Positions 7,584-17,100 of a DNA stretch of 64,000 nt are shown here, one piece after another (positions within the stretch are counted from its first letter, which is position 1; every line of letters begins with the position of its first letter). The stretch is from positions 1 through 64,000 of the forward strand of contig JAZNLO010000030.1 in assembly GCA_045579085.1 (NCBI GenBank), read 5' to 3'. Source of the stretch: RGIG2206 sp045579085 (GTDB lineage Bacteria > Bacillota > Clostridia > Oscillospirales > Acutalibacteraceae). The position numbers were made by a program, and so were the translations under genes. The notes below the pieces were generated by a model that did not search any database, was not told where the DNA came from, and was given only the letters and a program-made list of their open reading frames with translations.

Positions 7584-10193
7584 ATGGCTGAGCTGTCACC
7601 TATGATGCAACAATATATGCAGATAAAAGAGCAGAATCCCAACTCAATTCTGTTCTTCCGTCTGGGCGACTTCTATGAAATGTTTTTTGACGATGCAGTG
7701 GTAGCTTCTAAGGAGCTTGAGCTTGTGTTGACAGGCAGAGACTGCGGTCAAAAGGAAAGAGCGCCAATGTGCGGAGTGCCGTTTCACAGCTATGAAAGTT
7801 ATGTTTCAAAGCTTGTTGAGCGGGGCTACAAGGTAGCAATCTGCGAGCAGACTGAAGACCCTGCAAAGACAAAGGGTCTTGTTAAGCGTGACGTTGTCAG
7901 GGTAATCACACCCGGTACGGTTATAGAGGACAGTATGCTCGATGAATCACGCAACAACTTTTTATGCTCGGTTTATCTGGGCACAAACGAGGCGGGAGTA
8001 TGCTTTGTTGACGCATCAACAGGTGCATTGCACCTTACCAGATTAGAGGGGGACAGCCTCTCAGCGAAGGTGATAGGTGAGCTTGCCAGATTTCAACCGT
8101 CTGAGGTAATACTCAACCCCTTAGCATCAATGGACGAGGGAATCACAGGCTTTATTACCACAAGGCTTGAGTGCAGAAGCGAGCCGAGAGCAGAAAGCGA
8201 GTTTGACAAGGAAACCTGTGGGGAGCTTGTGTGCAAGCATTTTGACAGCACGCTTGAGAAGCTGGGCATCGGTTCAGACACAGCAGAGCTTTCAGCTATA
8301 GGCGTAGCGCTCAATTATCTTTATGAAACTAAGCGTACGGGACTTGGCAGTATCAATACCGTAAATGTTTATACCGAAGCGCAGTATATGCGTCTGGACT
8401 TGTCTACACGCTATAATTTAGAGCTTGCGCAAACTATGCGTTCTCGCAGTCAGCGTGGCTCGTTGCTCAATGTAATCGACAAAACCCGCACCGCTATGGG
8501 TAAGCGACTTATCCGTTCGTGGCTTGAGCGCCCGTTGCTCCAGCCCGCCGCAATCCTTTCCCGTCAAAACGGCGTTGAGGACCTGTTTAACGCTCCAATG
8601 CAAAGAGGAGAGCTGATGAACGCTCTGACAGGCGTATATGACCTTGAAAGGCTGATGTCGAGAGTGCTGTACGGCAGCGTATCGCCAAAGGAACTGCGTG
8701 CGCTTTCGTCAACCTTGAGCCATTTGCCTGACATCAGAGGCCTGATTTGTCTGATGCCGTCATCAATTATCAATTCTATATACAACCAGATTGACGAGCT
8801 TAAAGACGTAAAGGAGCTTATTGATTCGGCAATCTCAGATGAAGCACCCGCCACCTTGAAGGACGGAGGCGTCATTCGTGACGGGTATAGCGAGGAGATT
8901 GACTTGCTGCGTGCAGACCTTAAGGACGGACGTGGCTTCATCGCCAGAATCGAGAACGAGGAAAAAGAGAAAACAGGAATTAAAAACCTGCGTATAAAAT
9001 ACAATAAGGTTTTCGGATATTGCATAGAGGTTACCAATTCCTATAAGGATATGGTGCCTGAAAGATATATAAGAAAGCAAACGCTTACAAACTGCGAGCG
9101 TTACATAACAGAAGAATTAAAAGAAACAGAAGCACGAGTGCTCGGTGCGAAGGACAGGCTTGAGCGATTAGAGTACGAGGTGTTTGACGCAGTGCGCACG
9201 TCTGTTGCGCAGCAGCTTGTCAGGATACAGGATACCGCAGCAGCAGTTGCAAGGCTTGACGTTTTGTGCTCGTTTGCGCAAGCCGCCGACGAGAATAATT
9301 ATGTCAGACCCAATATAAACATAAACGGCAAAATAACCATTAAAAACGGCAGACATCCTGTTGTGGAGAGCATACTCAAAATGCCCTTTGTGCCTAACGA
9401 CACGCATCTTGATATGAACGCTGACAGGTGCGCCATCATAACAGGACCCAATATGGCGGGTAAATCCACCTATATGCGTCAGGTTGCGATAATCACACTT
9501 ATGGCTCAGGCGGGCTCATTTGTGCCGGCAGAGTCGGCGGACATTGGCATAGTTGACGCTATATTCACAAGAGTTGGAGCGTCCGATGACTTGTCGGCAG
9601 GCCAGTCCACATTTATGGTGGAGATGAGTGAGGTTGCGAATATCCTCGAAAACGCAACGAAGGACAGCTTGCTTGTGTTTGACGAGATAGGTCGAGGCAC
9701 AAGCACGTATGATGGCATGGCGATTGCACGCAGTGTACTCGAGTATGTGTGCGACCGTAAAAAGCTCGGCGCAAAGACGTTGTTTGCAACGCATTACCAC
9801 GAGCTGACCTCGCTTGATGCAGAGCTTGACGGGGTGCGCAACTACAACACCTCTGTCAAGAAGCGCGGCGACGATATAACCTTCTTGCGCCGCATCGTAA
9901 AGGGCGCAGCAGACGGAAGCTACGGTATTGAGGTTGCAAAGCTTGCGGGTATACCCGATGAGGTTATCACACGAGCCAGAACAATACTTCACTCCATAGA
10001 AAATGACGAGGCGATAGCGGTTCCGAAATCAGCCGCTAAGCGTTCAACTTTAGACGATGCACCAATAACAATAACCGATAACGCTGTAACGCAGCTTATT
10101 GAAGAACTAAAAATACTTGATATAAACACGCTCACGCCTATAGAGTCTATGAAGCTGCTCTATGAGCTGACTGACAGGGCGAAGGAGCTTTAA
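7584..10193 (+). CDS. mutS: DNA mismatch repair protein MutS
   Basis: 869 residues, the usual MutS length. Mismatch-binding F-x-E motif at F30-Y-E32 (GDFYEMF), connector, lever and clamp domains, then the ABC-type ATPase: Walker A GPNMAGKST and Walker B/signature DEIGRGTSTYDG, followed by the FATHYHEL His switch. It recognises base mispairs and recruits MutL, encoded 18 bp downstream. GGAGGAAAACA ribosome site. The C-terminal tail contains the helix-turn-helix dimerisation region (ELTDRAKEL end). Confidence 0.97.
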   Translation: MAELSPMMQQYMQIKEQNPNSILFFRLGDFYEMFFDDAVVASKELELVLTGRDCGQKERAPMCGVPFHSYESYVSKLVERGYKVAICEQTEDPAKTKGLVKRDVVRVITPGTVIEDSMLDESRNNFLCSVYLGTNEAGVCFVDASTGALHLTRLEGDSLSAKVIGELARFQPSEVILNPLASMDEGITGFITTRLECRSEPRAESEFDKETCGELVCKHFDSTLEKLGIGSDTAELSAIGVALNYLYETKRTGLGSINTVNVYTEAQYMRLDLSTRYNLELAQTMRSRSQRGSLLNVIDKTRTAMGKRLIRSWLERPLLQPAAILSRQNGVEDLFNAPMQRGELMNALTGVYDLERLMSRVLYGSVSPKELRALSSTLSHLPDIRGLICLMPSSIINSIYNQIDELKDVKELIDSAISDEAPATLKDGGVIRDGYSEEIDLLRADLKDGRGFIARIENEEKEKTGIKNLRIKYNKVFGYCIEVTNSYKDMVPERYIRKQTLTNCERYITEELKETEARVLGAKDRLERLEYEVFDAVRTSVAQQLVRIQDTAAAVARLDVLCSFAQAADENNYVRPNININGKITIKNGRHPVVESILKMPFVPNDTHLDMNADRCAIITGPNMAGKSTYMRQVAIITLMAQAGSFVPAESADIGIVDAIFTRVGASDDLSAGQSTFMVEMSEVANILENATKDSLLVFDEIGRGTSTYDGMAIARSVLEYVCDRKKLGAKTLFATHYHELTSLDAELDGVRNYNTSVKKRGDDITFLRRIVKGAADGSYGIEVAKLAGIPDEVITRARTILHSIENDEAIAVPKSAAKRSTLDDAPITITDNAVTQLIEELKILDINTLTPIESMKLLYELTDRAKEL

Positions 10194-10211
10194 CGGAAGG
10201 AGGGCGCACAA

Positions 10212-12101
10212 ATGCCCGTAAAAGTGCTTGATAAACATGTGGCAGAGCTTATCGCAGCAGGCGAGGTGGTTGAGCGCCCGTCATCTGTGATAAAGGAGCT
10301 TGTAGAAAACTCCATTGATGCCGGCGCAAAAACCATAACGGTTGAGATAAAAAACGGCGGCATAACCTATATGAGAATAACCGATGATGGCTGCGGCATA
10401 CCTGCAGACGAAGTACCTGTAGCATTTTTGCGCCACGCCACCAGCAAGGTATCAACCGAGCTTGACCTTACCAAAATAGGCACGCTCGGCTTCAGAGGTG
10501 AAGCGTTAGCGTCTATTGCCGCAGTTGCAAGGGTTGATATGCTCACAGCAGTTGAGAACGAGGTAGGCACAGCCTACTCAATTCACGGCGGTCAAGAGGT
10601 TTCCTATACAGAGGCAGGCTGCCCCAAGGGCACAACTATTATAGTGCGTGACTTGTTTTACAACACACCTGCCCGTATGAAGTTTTTGAAAAAGGACGTG
10701 TCGGAGGCAAACTCTGTCGCAGGCGTAATCGACAGAATGGCGCTTTCGCATCCCGAAATATCGTTCAGATTTATTCGTGACGGCAAACAGGTGCTCACCA
10801 CCTCTGGCAGAGGCGGAATAGAATCGGCAGTTTATGCGGTTTACGGCAGAGAGTTTTCGGGCGGTATGCTCAGACTTGATTATTCTGTCGGCGGCATAAC
10901 TGTAAGGGGACTTATATGCAAGCCGTCTGAGGCAAGAAAAAGCCGCAGTATGCAGCACTTCTTCATAAACGGGCGCTACGTTAAGTCTAAAACAATGATG
11001 GCGGCGCTTGAGCAAGCCTATAAGAGTATGATAATGGTGGGCAGATTCCCGTCTTGCGTTATGTTTATGACTATGCCTTATGGGGACGTGGACATAAATG
11101 TTCACCCCGCTAAGATAGAGTGCCGTTTTGTAAATGAGAAGTCAGTTTACGATGCCGTGTATTACGGGGTTAAGGACACTCTGCAAAAGGACAATCTAAG
11201 GGAAGAGGTAAAGCTCCCCGAAGCCGCAACGCAGATAAAGACACCGCTTAATCCGTTCCGCTCGGTTTATGCAACAGGCAACGAGAATGCTACTCAGCTC
11301 GGTTTACATAATATTGCAAAGCCGATGGGCACAACTGAGCATCCCGTTGCAAAAATGCCTGTATATCAGGCACCCGCAACAAATCTTGGCGCAAGCGCAT
11401 CCTCTATACGTGTGAGCGAGCCTGTTGAAGTGTATGAAACCGCCTCGCAAAAGCCAAGCACAGACACTGCGCTTGGTTTAACGCAGAAGGAAGAAGTAAG
11501 CGTTGAGCCTGAGGTGATTGAATCAGCCTCGCCTGAGGTTGACATAAAACTGGTCGGAGAGGTGTTCAACACCTACGTTATAGTAGAACACGGCGACGAA
11601 CTTTTGCTCATAGACAAGCACGCCGCACACGAGCGTATGCTTTATGAGCAGTTAAAATCAACAGAAAACAAGGATTCTCAGCTGCTAATTGAGCCTGAGG
11701 CTATTACGCTTTCAAAAGAGGAATACACAGCGATTGTTGAGAACATTGATAAAATAAGTGAAACAGGCTTCGAAATCGAAGAGTTCGGCAACGGCTGCCT
11801 GCTTGTAAGGGCTGTGCCCGCCATACTTGCCGATTGCAACATAAATCAGCTTGTTACAGAGATAGCCGCAGGCTTTATTGAGCACAAAAACAGCGTTGAA
11901 ATAGACCATCTCGACTGGCTATATCACAATATGGCGTGCCGCGCCGCAGTCAAGGGCGGAGACCGTTCGGGCGAAGACCTTTTGGTTATCGCCAAGCGGA
12001 TTGCGTTAAGCGACGATATACGTTACTGTCCGCACGGCAGACCTGTTGCATTCCGCTTAACACGCAAGGAATTGGAGAAGCAGTTTGGCAGGCAAGGATA
12101 A
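10212..12101 (+). CDS. mutL: DNA mismatch repair endonuclease MutL
   Basis: 629 residues. N-terminal GHKL ATPase: ELVENSIDAGA, DDGCGIP and GFRGEALASI. After a low-complexity linker (about residues 340-440) the C-terminal domain has DKHAAHERMLYE, a match to the DxHA(x)2E(x)4E metal-dependent nicking motif of MutL from organisms without MutH, together with ACRAA and CPHGRP. So this MutL is predicted to nick DNA itself. Ribosome site GGAAGGAGG. It overlaps the start of miaA by 17 bp. Confidence 0.97.
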   Translation: MPVKVLDKHVAELIAAGEVVERPSSVIKELVENSIDAGAKTITVEIKNGGITYMRITDDGCGIPADEVPVAFLRHATSKVSTELDLTKIGTLGFRGEALASIAAVARVDMLTAVENEVGTAYSIHGGQEVSYTEAGCPKGTTIIVRDLFYNTPARMKFLKKDVSEANSVAGVIDRMALSHPEISFRFIRDGKQVLTTSGRGGIESAVYAVYGREFSGGMLRLDYSVGGITVRGLICKPSEARKSRSMQHFFINGRYVKSKTMMAALEQAYKSMIMVGRFPSCVMFMTMPYGDVDINVHPAKIECRFVNEKSVYDAVYYGVKDTLQKDNLREEVKLPEAATQIKTPLNPFRSVYATGNENATQLGLHNIAKPMGTTEHPVAKMPVYQAPATNLGASASSIRVSEPVEVYETASQKPSTDTALGLTQKEEVSVEPEVIESASPEVDIKLVGEVFNTYVIVEHGDELLLIDKHAAHERMLYEQLKSTENKDSQLLIEPEAITLSKEEYTAIVENIDKISETGFEIEEFGNGCLLVRAVPAILADCNINQLVTEIAAGFIEHKNSVEIDHLDWLYHNMACRAAVKGGDRSGEDLLVIAKRIALSDDIRYCPHGRPVAFRLTRKELEKQFGRQG

Positions 12102-13023
12102 GATAAAGCTAATCGCCGTAGTCGGACCCACAGCATCGGGCAAGACAGCGCTTGGAGTCGAGCTTGCAAAGGCGCTTGACGGCGAGATTGTGTCCTGTGA
12201 TTCAATGCAGGTATACAAGGGAATGGATATTGCAACCGCTAAGCCAACGAAAGAGGAAACCTCACAGGCGAAGCATCACCTGATAGATTTTGTTGAGCCA
12301 AGCGAGGAGTATAGCGTTGCTTGTTATTGTGCTGATGCAAAAAAGGTGATAACGGATATAGTAAGCCGCAAAAAGCAACCGATAATTGTTGGTGGAACGG
12401 GACTGTATTTTTCTTCGCTTATAGACGGAATCACTTTTGATGATGAAGCTTATGACCCACAGCTCAGAGAGAGCCTTTACAAAGAGGCGGAGGAGAAAGG
12501 CAATCAGGCTTTGCTTGACAGAGTGATGCAGATTGATGCTGAATACGGCGCTAAGCTGCACGTAAACGACCTTAAGCGCATAATAAGAGCGCTGGAGGTT
12601 TATGCTGCAGATAAGGTGAAGATGAGCGAACGTCTTGTACAGTCCAGACTCAGTGAAAGCGACTATGACACAGTAATTATCGGCATAACCTGTAAGGACC
12701 GCGCAAAGCTGTATGACAGGATAAATCAAAGGGTAGACCGAATGGTTGAAGCGGGACTTGTTGATGAGGCGAGAGCGTGTTGCGGTAAGGATATCGCAAC
12801 CGCCAATCAGGCAATAGGTCATAAGGAGCTTAAGCCGTATTTTAACGGTGAAGCCACCCTTGAGGATTGCTTGGACAGGCTTAAGATGCAAACGCGCCGT
12901 TATGCAAAGCGTCAGCTTAGCTGGTTCAGGCGCATTGAAAATGTTAATTGGCTCTACGGCGATGAGAGTGAAGACATCGTTGCCGAAGCGTTAAAGATTA
13001 TAAAGCAGAAGGAGGAGCAGTGA
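12085..13023 (+). CDS. miaA: tRNA dimethylallyltransferase
   Basis: Transfers a dimethylallyl group to A37 of tRNAs reading UNN codons, making the substrate for MiaB. 312 residues. P-loop GPTASGKT (14-21), SCDSMQVYKGMDIATAKP substrate region, GGTGLY, and the C-terminal QTRRYAKRQLSWFRR tRNA-binding segment. The start codon is TTG at 12085, with GGAGAAG just upstream, inside the end of mutL, implying translational coupling. Its TGA overlaps the next ATG by one base. Confidence 0.95.
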   Translation: MAGKDKIKLIAVVGPTASGKTALGVELAKALDGEIVSCDSMQVYKGMDIATAKPTKEETSQAKHHLIDFVEPSEEYSVACYCADAKKVITDIVSRKKQPIIVGGTGLYFSSLIDGITFDDEAYDPQLRESLYKEAEEKGNQALLDRVMQIDAEYGAKLHVNDLKRIIRALEVYAADKVKMSERLVQSRLSESDYDTVIIGITCKDRAKLYDRINQRVDRMVEAGLVDEARACCGKDIATANQAIGHKELKPYFNGEATLEDCLDRLKMQTRRYAKRQLSWFRRIENVNWLYGDESEDIVAEALKIIKQKEEQ

Positions 13024-14243
13024 TGAGTGTATCGTTTCGCAGAATAATGGCGTTACTTGGCGGCATTTTAATACTGGCATATGTTGCTTATCACGCACTG
13101 GTTGTTCCGTATACAAGTGTTAAAACGGAAGCCACCCTCTCCTTCACCGCAAAAGAGATAATAACGGTTTCAGAAACCTATATTATCAGACAGGAGAATG
13201 CCGTAAGCAAATCGGTTGAAGGCGTTTACAGCTACAACGTTGATAACGGAAGTAAGGTTGCAAACGGCGGCACGCTTGCCAATGTCTATTCAAACGAAAA
13301 CGGGGCTCAGGCAAAGCTGAAGATTGAGCAGCTCGACAGGCAGATAGAAAACCTTGAAAAGCTGCATAGTATGAGCAGTGACATAGTTGTTTCGGTTGAC
13401 CAGATTGACAAGCAGCTCGACTCAACTCTTATAGAGGTTCTCAATCTCTCGTCAGACGGGGATTACAGCAATATCGCTGACGGGGTTGAGGACTATCTGA
13501 CGCTTCTAAATCGTAGACTTTCGGTAACGGGCGGCGGCAACGATTTCTCGTTGCAGATTGCGCAGCTAAAGGATGAGCGCAGTAGACTCGAATCATCTGC
13601 AAACAACACTGTAGCCAATGTAACTGCCCCCTGCTCAGGCTATTTTGTATCGTCGGTTGACGGCTATGAAAACGAACTCAACCCCGATATAATCAACGAT
13701 TTAACACCCGAACGCTTTAGCAAAATCAGCGCAGATAAGGGTATGAAAACAGACGATTATGTGGGCAAGGTTGTAAGCGATATGCAGTGGTATATTGCGT
13801 GCAAGGTGAGCTTTGAGGAGTCGCTTAAGTTCAGCGTGGGCAAGCAGTTATCAATTGAAATGCCTACAACGTCGGCAGACGAGGTGCCTGTCACAGTTGA
13901 GTGCGTAAACAAGAGCGCAGATATGTCTGACGCTGTGGTGGTTTTTAAATGCAGTTATATGAACGCAGACCTCTCAAAACTGCGCTCTCCAACAGTCAGA
14001 ATAATAATGAGTCGCAAGGAAGGCTTGCGTGTAAGCAACGATGCAATCAGGGTTGAAGACGGCAAGAAGGGCGTGTATGTATCTATCGGCTCAGTGCTGC
14101 ACTTCACACCCGTTGAGGTAATATACAGCGGTAACGGCTACGTGGTATGCAAAAAGGCAGACCCTCTCGGTGAGGGACTGCACTTGTACGACGATGTTGT
14201 GGTTAAGGGGAAAAACTTGTATGATGGAAAACCTGTTGAATAG
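13023..14243 (+). CDS. HlyD-like membrane-fusion/adaptor protein
   Basis: 406 residues with one N-terminal membrane anchor (about residues 7-27, IMALLGGILILAYVAYHALVV) and a large extracytoplasmic part. That part has a biotinyl-lipoyl-like strand region (around 60-90), a coiled coil (KLKIEQLDRQIENLEKL and a second arm ELKDERSRLESS), and a barrel near the C-terminus, the layout of HlyD/RND adaptor proteins. No ABC or RND transporter gene is nearby. It sits between miaA and the yggS-sepF-ylmH-divIVA division cluster, so an envelope or division role is possible but unproven. ATG at 13023 is 6 bases after GGAGGA; the GTG at 13020 is too close. Confidence 0.75.
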   Translation: MSVSFRRIMALLGGILILAYVAYHALVVPYTSVKTEATLSFTAKEIITVSETYIIRQENAVSKSVEGVYSYNVDNGSKVANGGTLANVYSNENGAQAKLKIEQLDRQIENLEKLHSMSSDIVVSVDQIDKQLDSTLIEVLNLSSDGDYSNIADGVEDYLTLLNRRLSVTGGGNDFSLQIAQLKDERSRLESSANNTVANVTAPCSGYFVSSVDGYENELNPDIINDLTPERFSKISADKGMKTDDYVGKVVSDMQWYIACKVSFEESLKFSVGKQLSIEMPTTSADEVPVTVECVNKSADMSDAVVVFKCSYMNADLSKLRSPTVRIIMSRKEGLRVSNDAIRVEDGKKGVYVSIGSVLHFTPVEVIYSGNGYVVCKKADPLGEGLHLYDDVVVKGKNLYDGKPVE

Positions 14244-14955
14244 CGAAATAAAAGAGCGTATCAGATGGTTTGACGAAAACTACGCCGATATAAAGCAAAG
14301 GGTAGCAGCGGCTGCAGCAAGAGCGGGTCGCTCGGCAGACGATATACGGCTTCTCGCCGCCACAAAAACTGTGCCTGTTGAGGTAATCAACCACGCGATA
14401 GAGCAGGGCATAAGTCTGATTGGTGAAAACAGGGTGCAAGAGCTGTGCGCCAAGTTTGACGACCTTGATAAAACCGCTGAACGTCACTTCATCGGAAGAC
14501 TGCAGACCAATAAGGTTAAGCAGGTTGTCGGCAAGGTAAGCTTGATACAGTCGGTAGACTCAGTCAAGCTTGCAGAAATGATATCAAAGCGCAGCGAAGC
14601 ACTGGGTATAACAACCGATATTTTAGTTGAAATCAATATTGGTAACGAGGAGTCAAAGTCGGGCATACGAGCGGCAGAGGCGGAGCAGTTTTTGGAAAAA
14701 ATCTCAGGATTTAACGCTATCAGAGTCAAGGGATTGATGGCAATTCCGCCAATATGCGAAAAAGAGGCGGATATTCGTGAATATTTTGCTCAAATGTATA
14801 AACTGTTTATTGACTTTTCGGGCAAAAGAATAGATAATATTAGTATGGACTTTCTGTCTATGGGAATGTCTGAAGATTTTGAGCAGGCAATCGAAGCGGG
14901 AGCAAATATAATCCGTCTCGGCACCGCTCTTTTCGGACAAAGAAATTACACCTGA
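14221..14955 (+). CDS. YggS/PROSC family PLP homeostasis protein
   Basis: 244 residues, the PLP-binding alanine-racemase-like barrel of the YggS family. It binds pyridoxal phosphate through the Lys in LLAATKTVP and helps B6 and amino-acid homeostasis without known catalysis. Other family marks are GENRVQE, HFIGRLQTNK, MAIPP and SMGMSEDFEQAIEAGAN with IRLGTALFG at the end. ATG 14221 follows AAGGGG by 10 bases and lies within the last 23 bp of the HlyD-like gene. Its place directly before sepF is typical of Gram-positive division clusters. Confidence 0.93.
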   Translation: MMENLLNSEIKERIRWFDENYADIKQRVAAAAARAGRSADDIRLLAATKTVPVEVINHAIEQGISLIGENRVQELCAKFDDLDKTAERHFIGRLQTNKVKQVVGKVSLIQSVDSVKLAEMISKRSEALGITTDILVEINIGNEESKSGIRAAEAEQFLEKISGFNAIRVKGLMAIPPICEKEADIREYFAQMYKLFIDFSGKRIDNISMDFLSMGMSEDFEQAIEAGANIIRLGTALFGQRNYT

Positions 14956-14988
14956 TTTAAAAAATATTTTTTATAAAGGAGCTTCAAT

Positions 14989-15432
14989 ATGGGATTCAAA
15001 GAGCAGTTCAAAAACTTTTTCACACCCTCAGATGAGGAATACGATGAGTTTGAGCAGGATATAGAGGAAGAGAAGGACGCACCTGAGCAGGAAAAGAAGT
15101 CTTTTGAGCTTGGCAGTTTGCGCGGCGGTTCAAAGGATAAGGTTGTAAATATCAGCTCAACTCAGTTGCAGGTTGTTCTTGTAAAGCCTGAGCGTTTTGA
15201 GGACGCTCCTGCAATTGCTGACCATCTCAAAGCAAGGCACACAGTTGTGCTCAATCTTGAAAATGCACCAAGAGAAATTGTACGCCGTCTTGTTGACTTT
15301 TTAAGCGGCGTAGCATACGCAAATAACGGTCAAATCAAGCGTGCGGCAAACAATACTTTTGTTATCACACCCAGCAACGTAGACGTTACAGGTGACGCTT
15401 TCTTTGACGAGCCTGATAGCTATTACCGCTAA
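14989..15432 (+). CDS. sepF: Cell division protein SepF
   Basis: 147 residues. An N-terminal amphipathic helix (MGFKEQFKNFF) that would bind membrane, an acidic linker, and the C-terminal SepF domain (about 62-140) with VVLNLENAPREIVRRLVDFLSG. SepF bundles FtsZ filaments and ties them to the membrane. The ribosome site AAAGGAG is well placed. Two bases separate it from ylmH. Confidence 0.93.
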   Translation: MGFKEQFKNFFTPSDEEYDEFEQDIEEEKDAPEQEKKSFELGSLRGGSKDKVVNISSTQLQVVLVKPERFEDAPAIADHLKARHTVVLNLENAPREIVRRLVDFLSGVAYANNGQIKRAANNTFVITPSNVDVTGDAFFDEPDSYYR

Positions 15433-15434
15433 AA

Positions 15435-16184
15435 ATGTCATCTGACAATATTTCCTTTTTGAGCAGGGTAACCGATGCGGTTAACTTGGCAAGGGATAAG
15501 TGCGCGGATAAATACATAGGCTTCCTTGACGAGAAGAACGTCGCTGAATGTTTGGCGGCGCTCAAAAGCGCAGGTCACAGTAATTACGCTTTTTTCGGCG
15601 GTTATGACGGCGCTGAGAGGGTAATGCTTGGCGTTTTCTGCGATTACACCTCGCCTGAGGACGCGCAGTGGCCCATCGAGGCTGTAACATTAACCTCACG
15701 CCCGTCGGCAGAGCTGACGCACAGGGATTATCTGGGCAGTTTAATGAGTCTGGGTATAAAGCGTGAAACTGTGGGCGATATTTTGTGTGAGAAGTCCAGA
15801 GCGGTAATATTTGTCAGCAACAAGCTTGCAGAGCACATCTGCCTTCAGCTTACAAAGGTTGGCGGAGAGGGAGTAAGTGTAAGGCTCGGCTATGATGAGC
15901 CGTTGCCGATTGCGCATAGCTTTGCAGAGATTAGCGATACGGTTGCATCTATGCGGCTCGACTGCGTGGTGGCATCGCTTTGCTCTGTATCACGCAGCAA
16001 GGCGGAGGAGCTTATATCCTCATCACTTGTGAGCGTGTGCGGACTTGTGCAGCAAAAGTACGATTACACTGTCAAATTCGGCAACACCATATCCGTGCGA
16101 GGCAAGGGGAGATTCATCATAGACGAATCACCCGGTACAAGTAAAAAGGGCAGAATTATTTTTAAAGCGCGCAAATATCTGTGA
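15435..16184 (+). CDS. YlmH-type S4-domain RNA-binding protein
   Basis: 249 residues of the YlmH family found in division clusters between SepF and DivIVA. The N-terminal half is the conserved YlmH region (FFGGYDGAERVMLGVFCD, RDYLGSLMSLGIKRETVGDI); the C-terminal S4 domain (about 178-240, RLDCVVASLCSVSRSKAEELI then SVRGKGRF) binds structured RNA. YlmH has been linked to rescue of stalled ribosomes or peptidyl-tRNA in Bacillus. No strong ribosome site; translation is probably coupled to sepF. Confidence 0.9.
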   Translation: MSSDNISFLSRVTDAVNLARDKCADKYIGFLDEKNVAECLAALKSAGHSNYAFFGGYDGAERVMLGVFCDYTSPEDAQWPIEAVTLTSRPSAELTHRDYLGSLMSLGIKRETVGDILCEKSRAVIFVSNKLAEHICLQLTKVGGEGVSVRLGYDEPLPIAHSFAEISDTVASMRLDCVVASLCSVSRSKAEELISSSLVSVCGLVQQKYDYTVKFGNTISVRGKGRFIIDESPGTSKKGRIIFKARKYL

Positions 16185-16240
16185 TAAAAGCCATTGGGCA
16201 TATTTATACTGGATAATTTTAGAAAAGGACGGGTTTTAAT

Positions 16241-17071
16241 ATGATTACATCTGAGCAGCTTCTGAACTATCAGTTTTCCAAAGCGGGAATGAACGGTTAC
16301 AAAGCTATGGAGGTAGACGAGCTTATTACCTCTGTTGCTGAAACAGTAAGCTTTTATGAAAAGAAGATTCGTGATATGCAGGGCATGATTGAGGCGTTAA
16401 AGCAAGAGGAAAACGTTATTCAAACCACTCTTGTAAGCGCACAGAAGCTTGCAAATCAGATTACAGAGGAATCACAGCAGAAGGCTGATGCAATAATTGC
16501 TGAGGCACAGCAGAAGGCTGACGCAATTACTGCTGAAAATGAAGAGAAAATCGCAGCGGATACTGAGAAAGCTGAGAAAGCGGTCCGCGAAATGATAGAA
16601 GCGGCAAATCAGCAGTCTGTTGCAATTCTTGAAAAAGCAAAGCAGACAGCCGAGCAGCTCGCAAGCTCAACAAAGCAGGAGTGCTCGCAGCAGGAGCTTT
16701 TGCTCGCTTCAATGAAGAATGAGGTTGCTGAATTCCGTTCAAAGATATTAGCAGAGTACAAAGAGCACATTTTGGCTATTGAAAAGCTGCCAAGCGAGCT
16801 GCAGAACATAGTTATTGCTCAACCTGTTGAAGAAAAGGCTGAGCAAGCAGACGATGATGCAGCAGGCTCAAACCTTGTTAAAATACTCGGCGAGATGAAA
16901 GAAAACGAGTCATTAGCAGCCGACGCAGTTGACGAGGTTGCAGAATTGACAGCGGAAGTTGCCAATTCAAACGACGAGGAAATAGCTGAAGAAATAGCAG
17001 TTGAGGCAGAGCAAGCACCTGCCGCAAGATTCGGTGGATTCAATATTATAATTGATGATGACGAAGACTAA
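16241..17071 (+). CDS. DivIVA-like coiled-coil protein
   Basis: 276 residues. The N-terminal segment with GYKAMEVDELITSVAETVSFYEKKI resembles the DivIVA membrane-curvature domain; residues about 35-190 are a long Ala/Glu/Gln coiled coil with near-repeats of QKADAI; the C-terminus is acidic with a final FGGFNIIIDDDED. DivIVA-type proteins mark poles and septa. The tail is much longer and more acidic than in Bacillus DivIVA, so its partners may differ. Ribosome site AAAAGGAC. Confidence 0.83.
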   Translation: MITSEQLLNYQFSKAGMNGYKAMEVDELITSVAETVSFYEKKIRDMQGMIEALKQEENVIQTTLVSAQKLANQITEESQQKADAIIAEAQQKADAITAENEEKIAADTEKAEKAVREMIEAANQQSVAILEKAKQTAEQLASSTKQECSQQELLLASMKNEVAEFRSKILAEYKEHILAIEKLPSELQNIVIAQPVEEKAEQADDDAAGSNLVKILGEMKENESLAADAVDEVAELTAEVANSNDEEIAEEIAVEAEQAPAARFGGFNIIIDDDED

Positions 17072-17100
17072 TTCATATAAATTGTTTAGGAGATAGACTC

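Noticed and set aside
17072..17100. T-box leader for ileS
   Set aside because: Only 29 bp lie between the DivIVA-like stop and the ileS start; far too short for a T-box.
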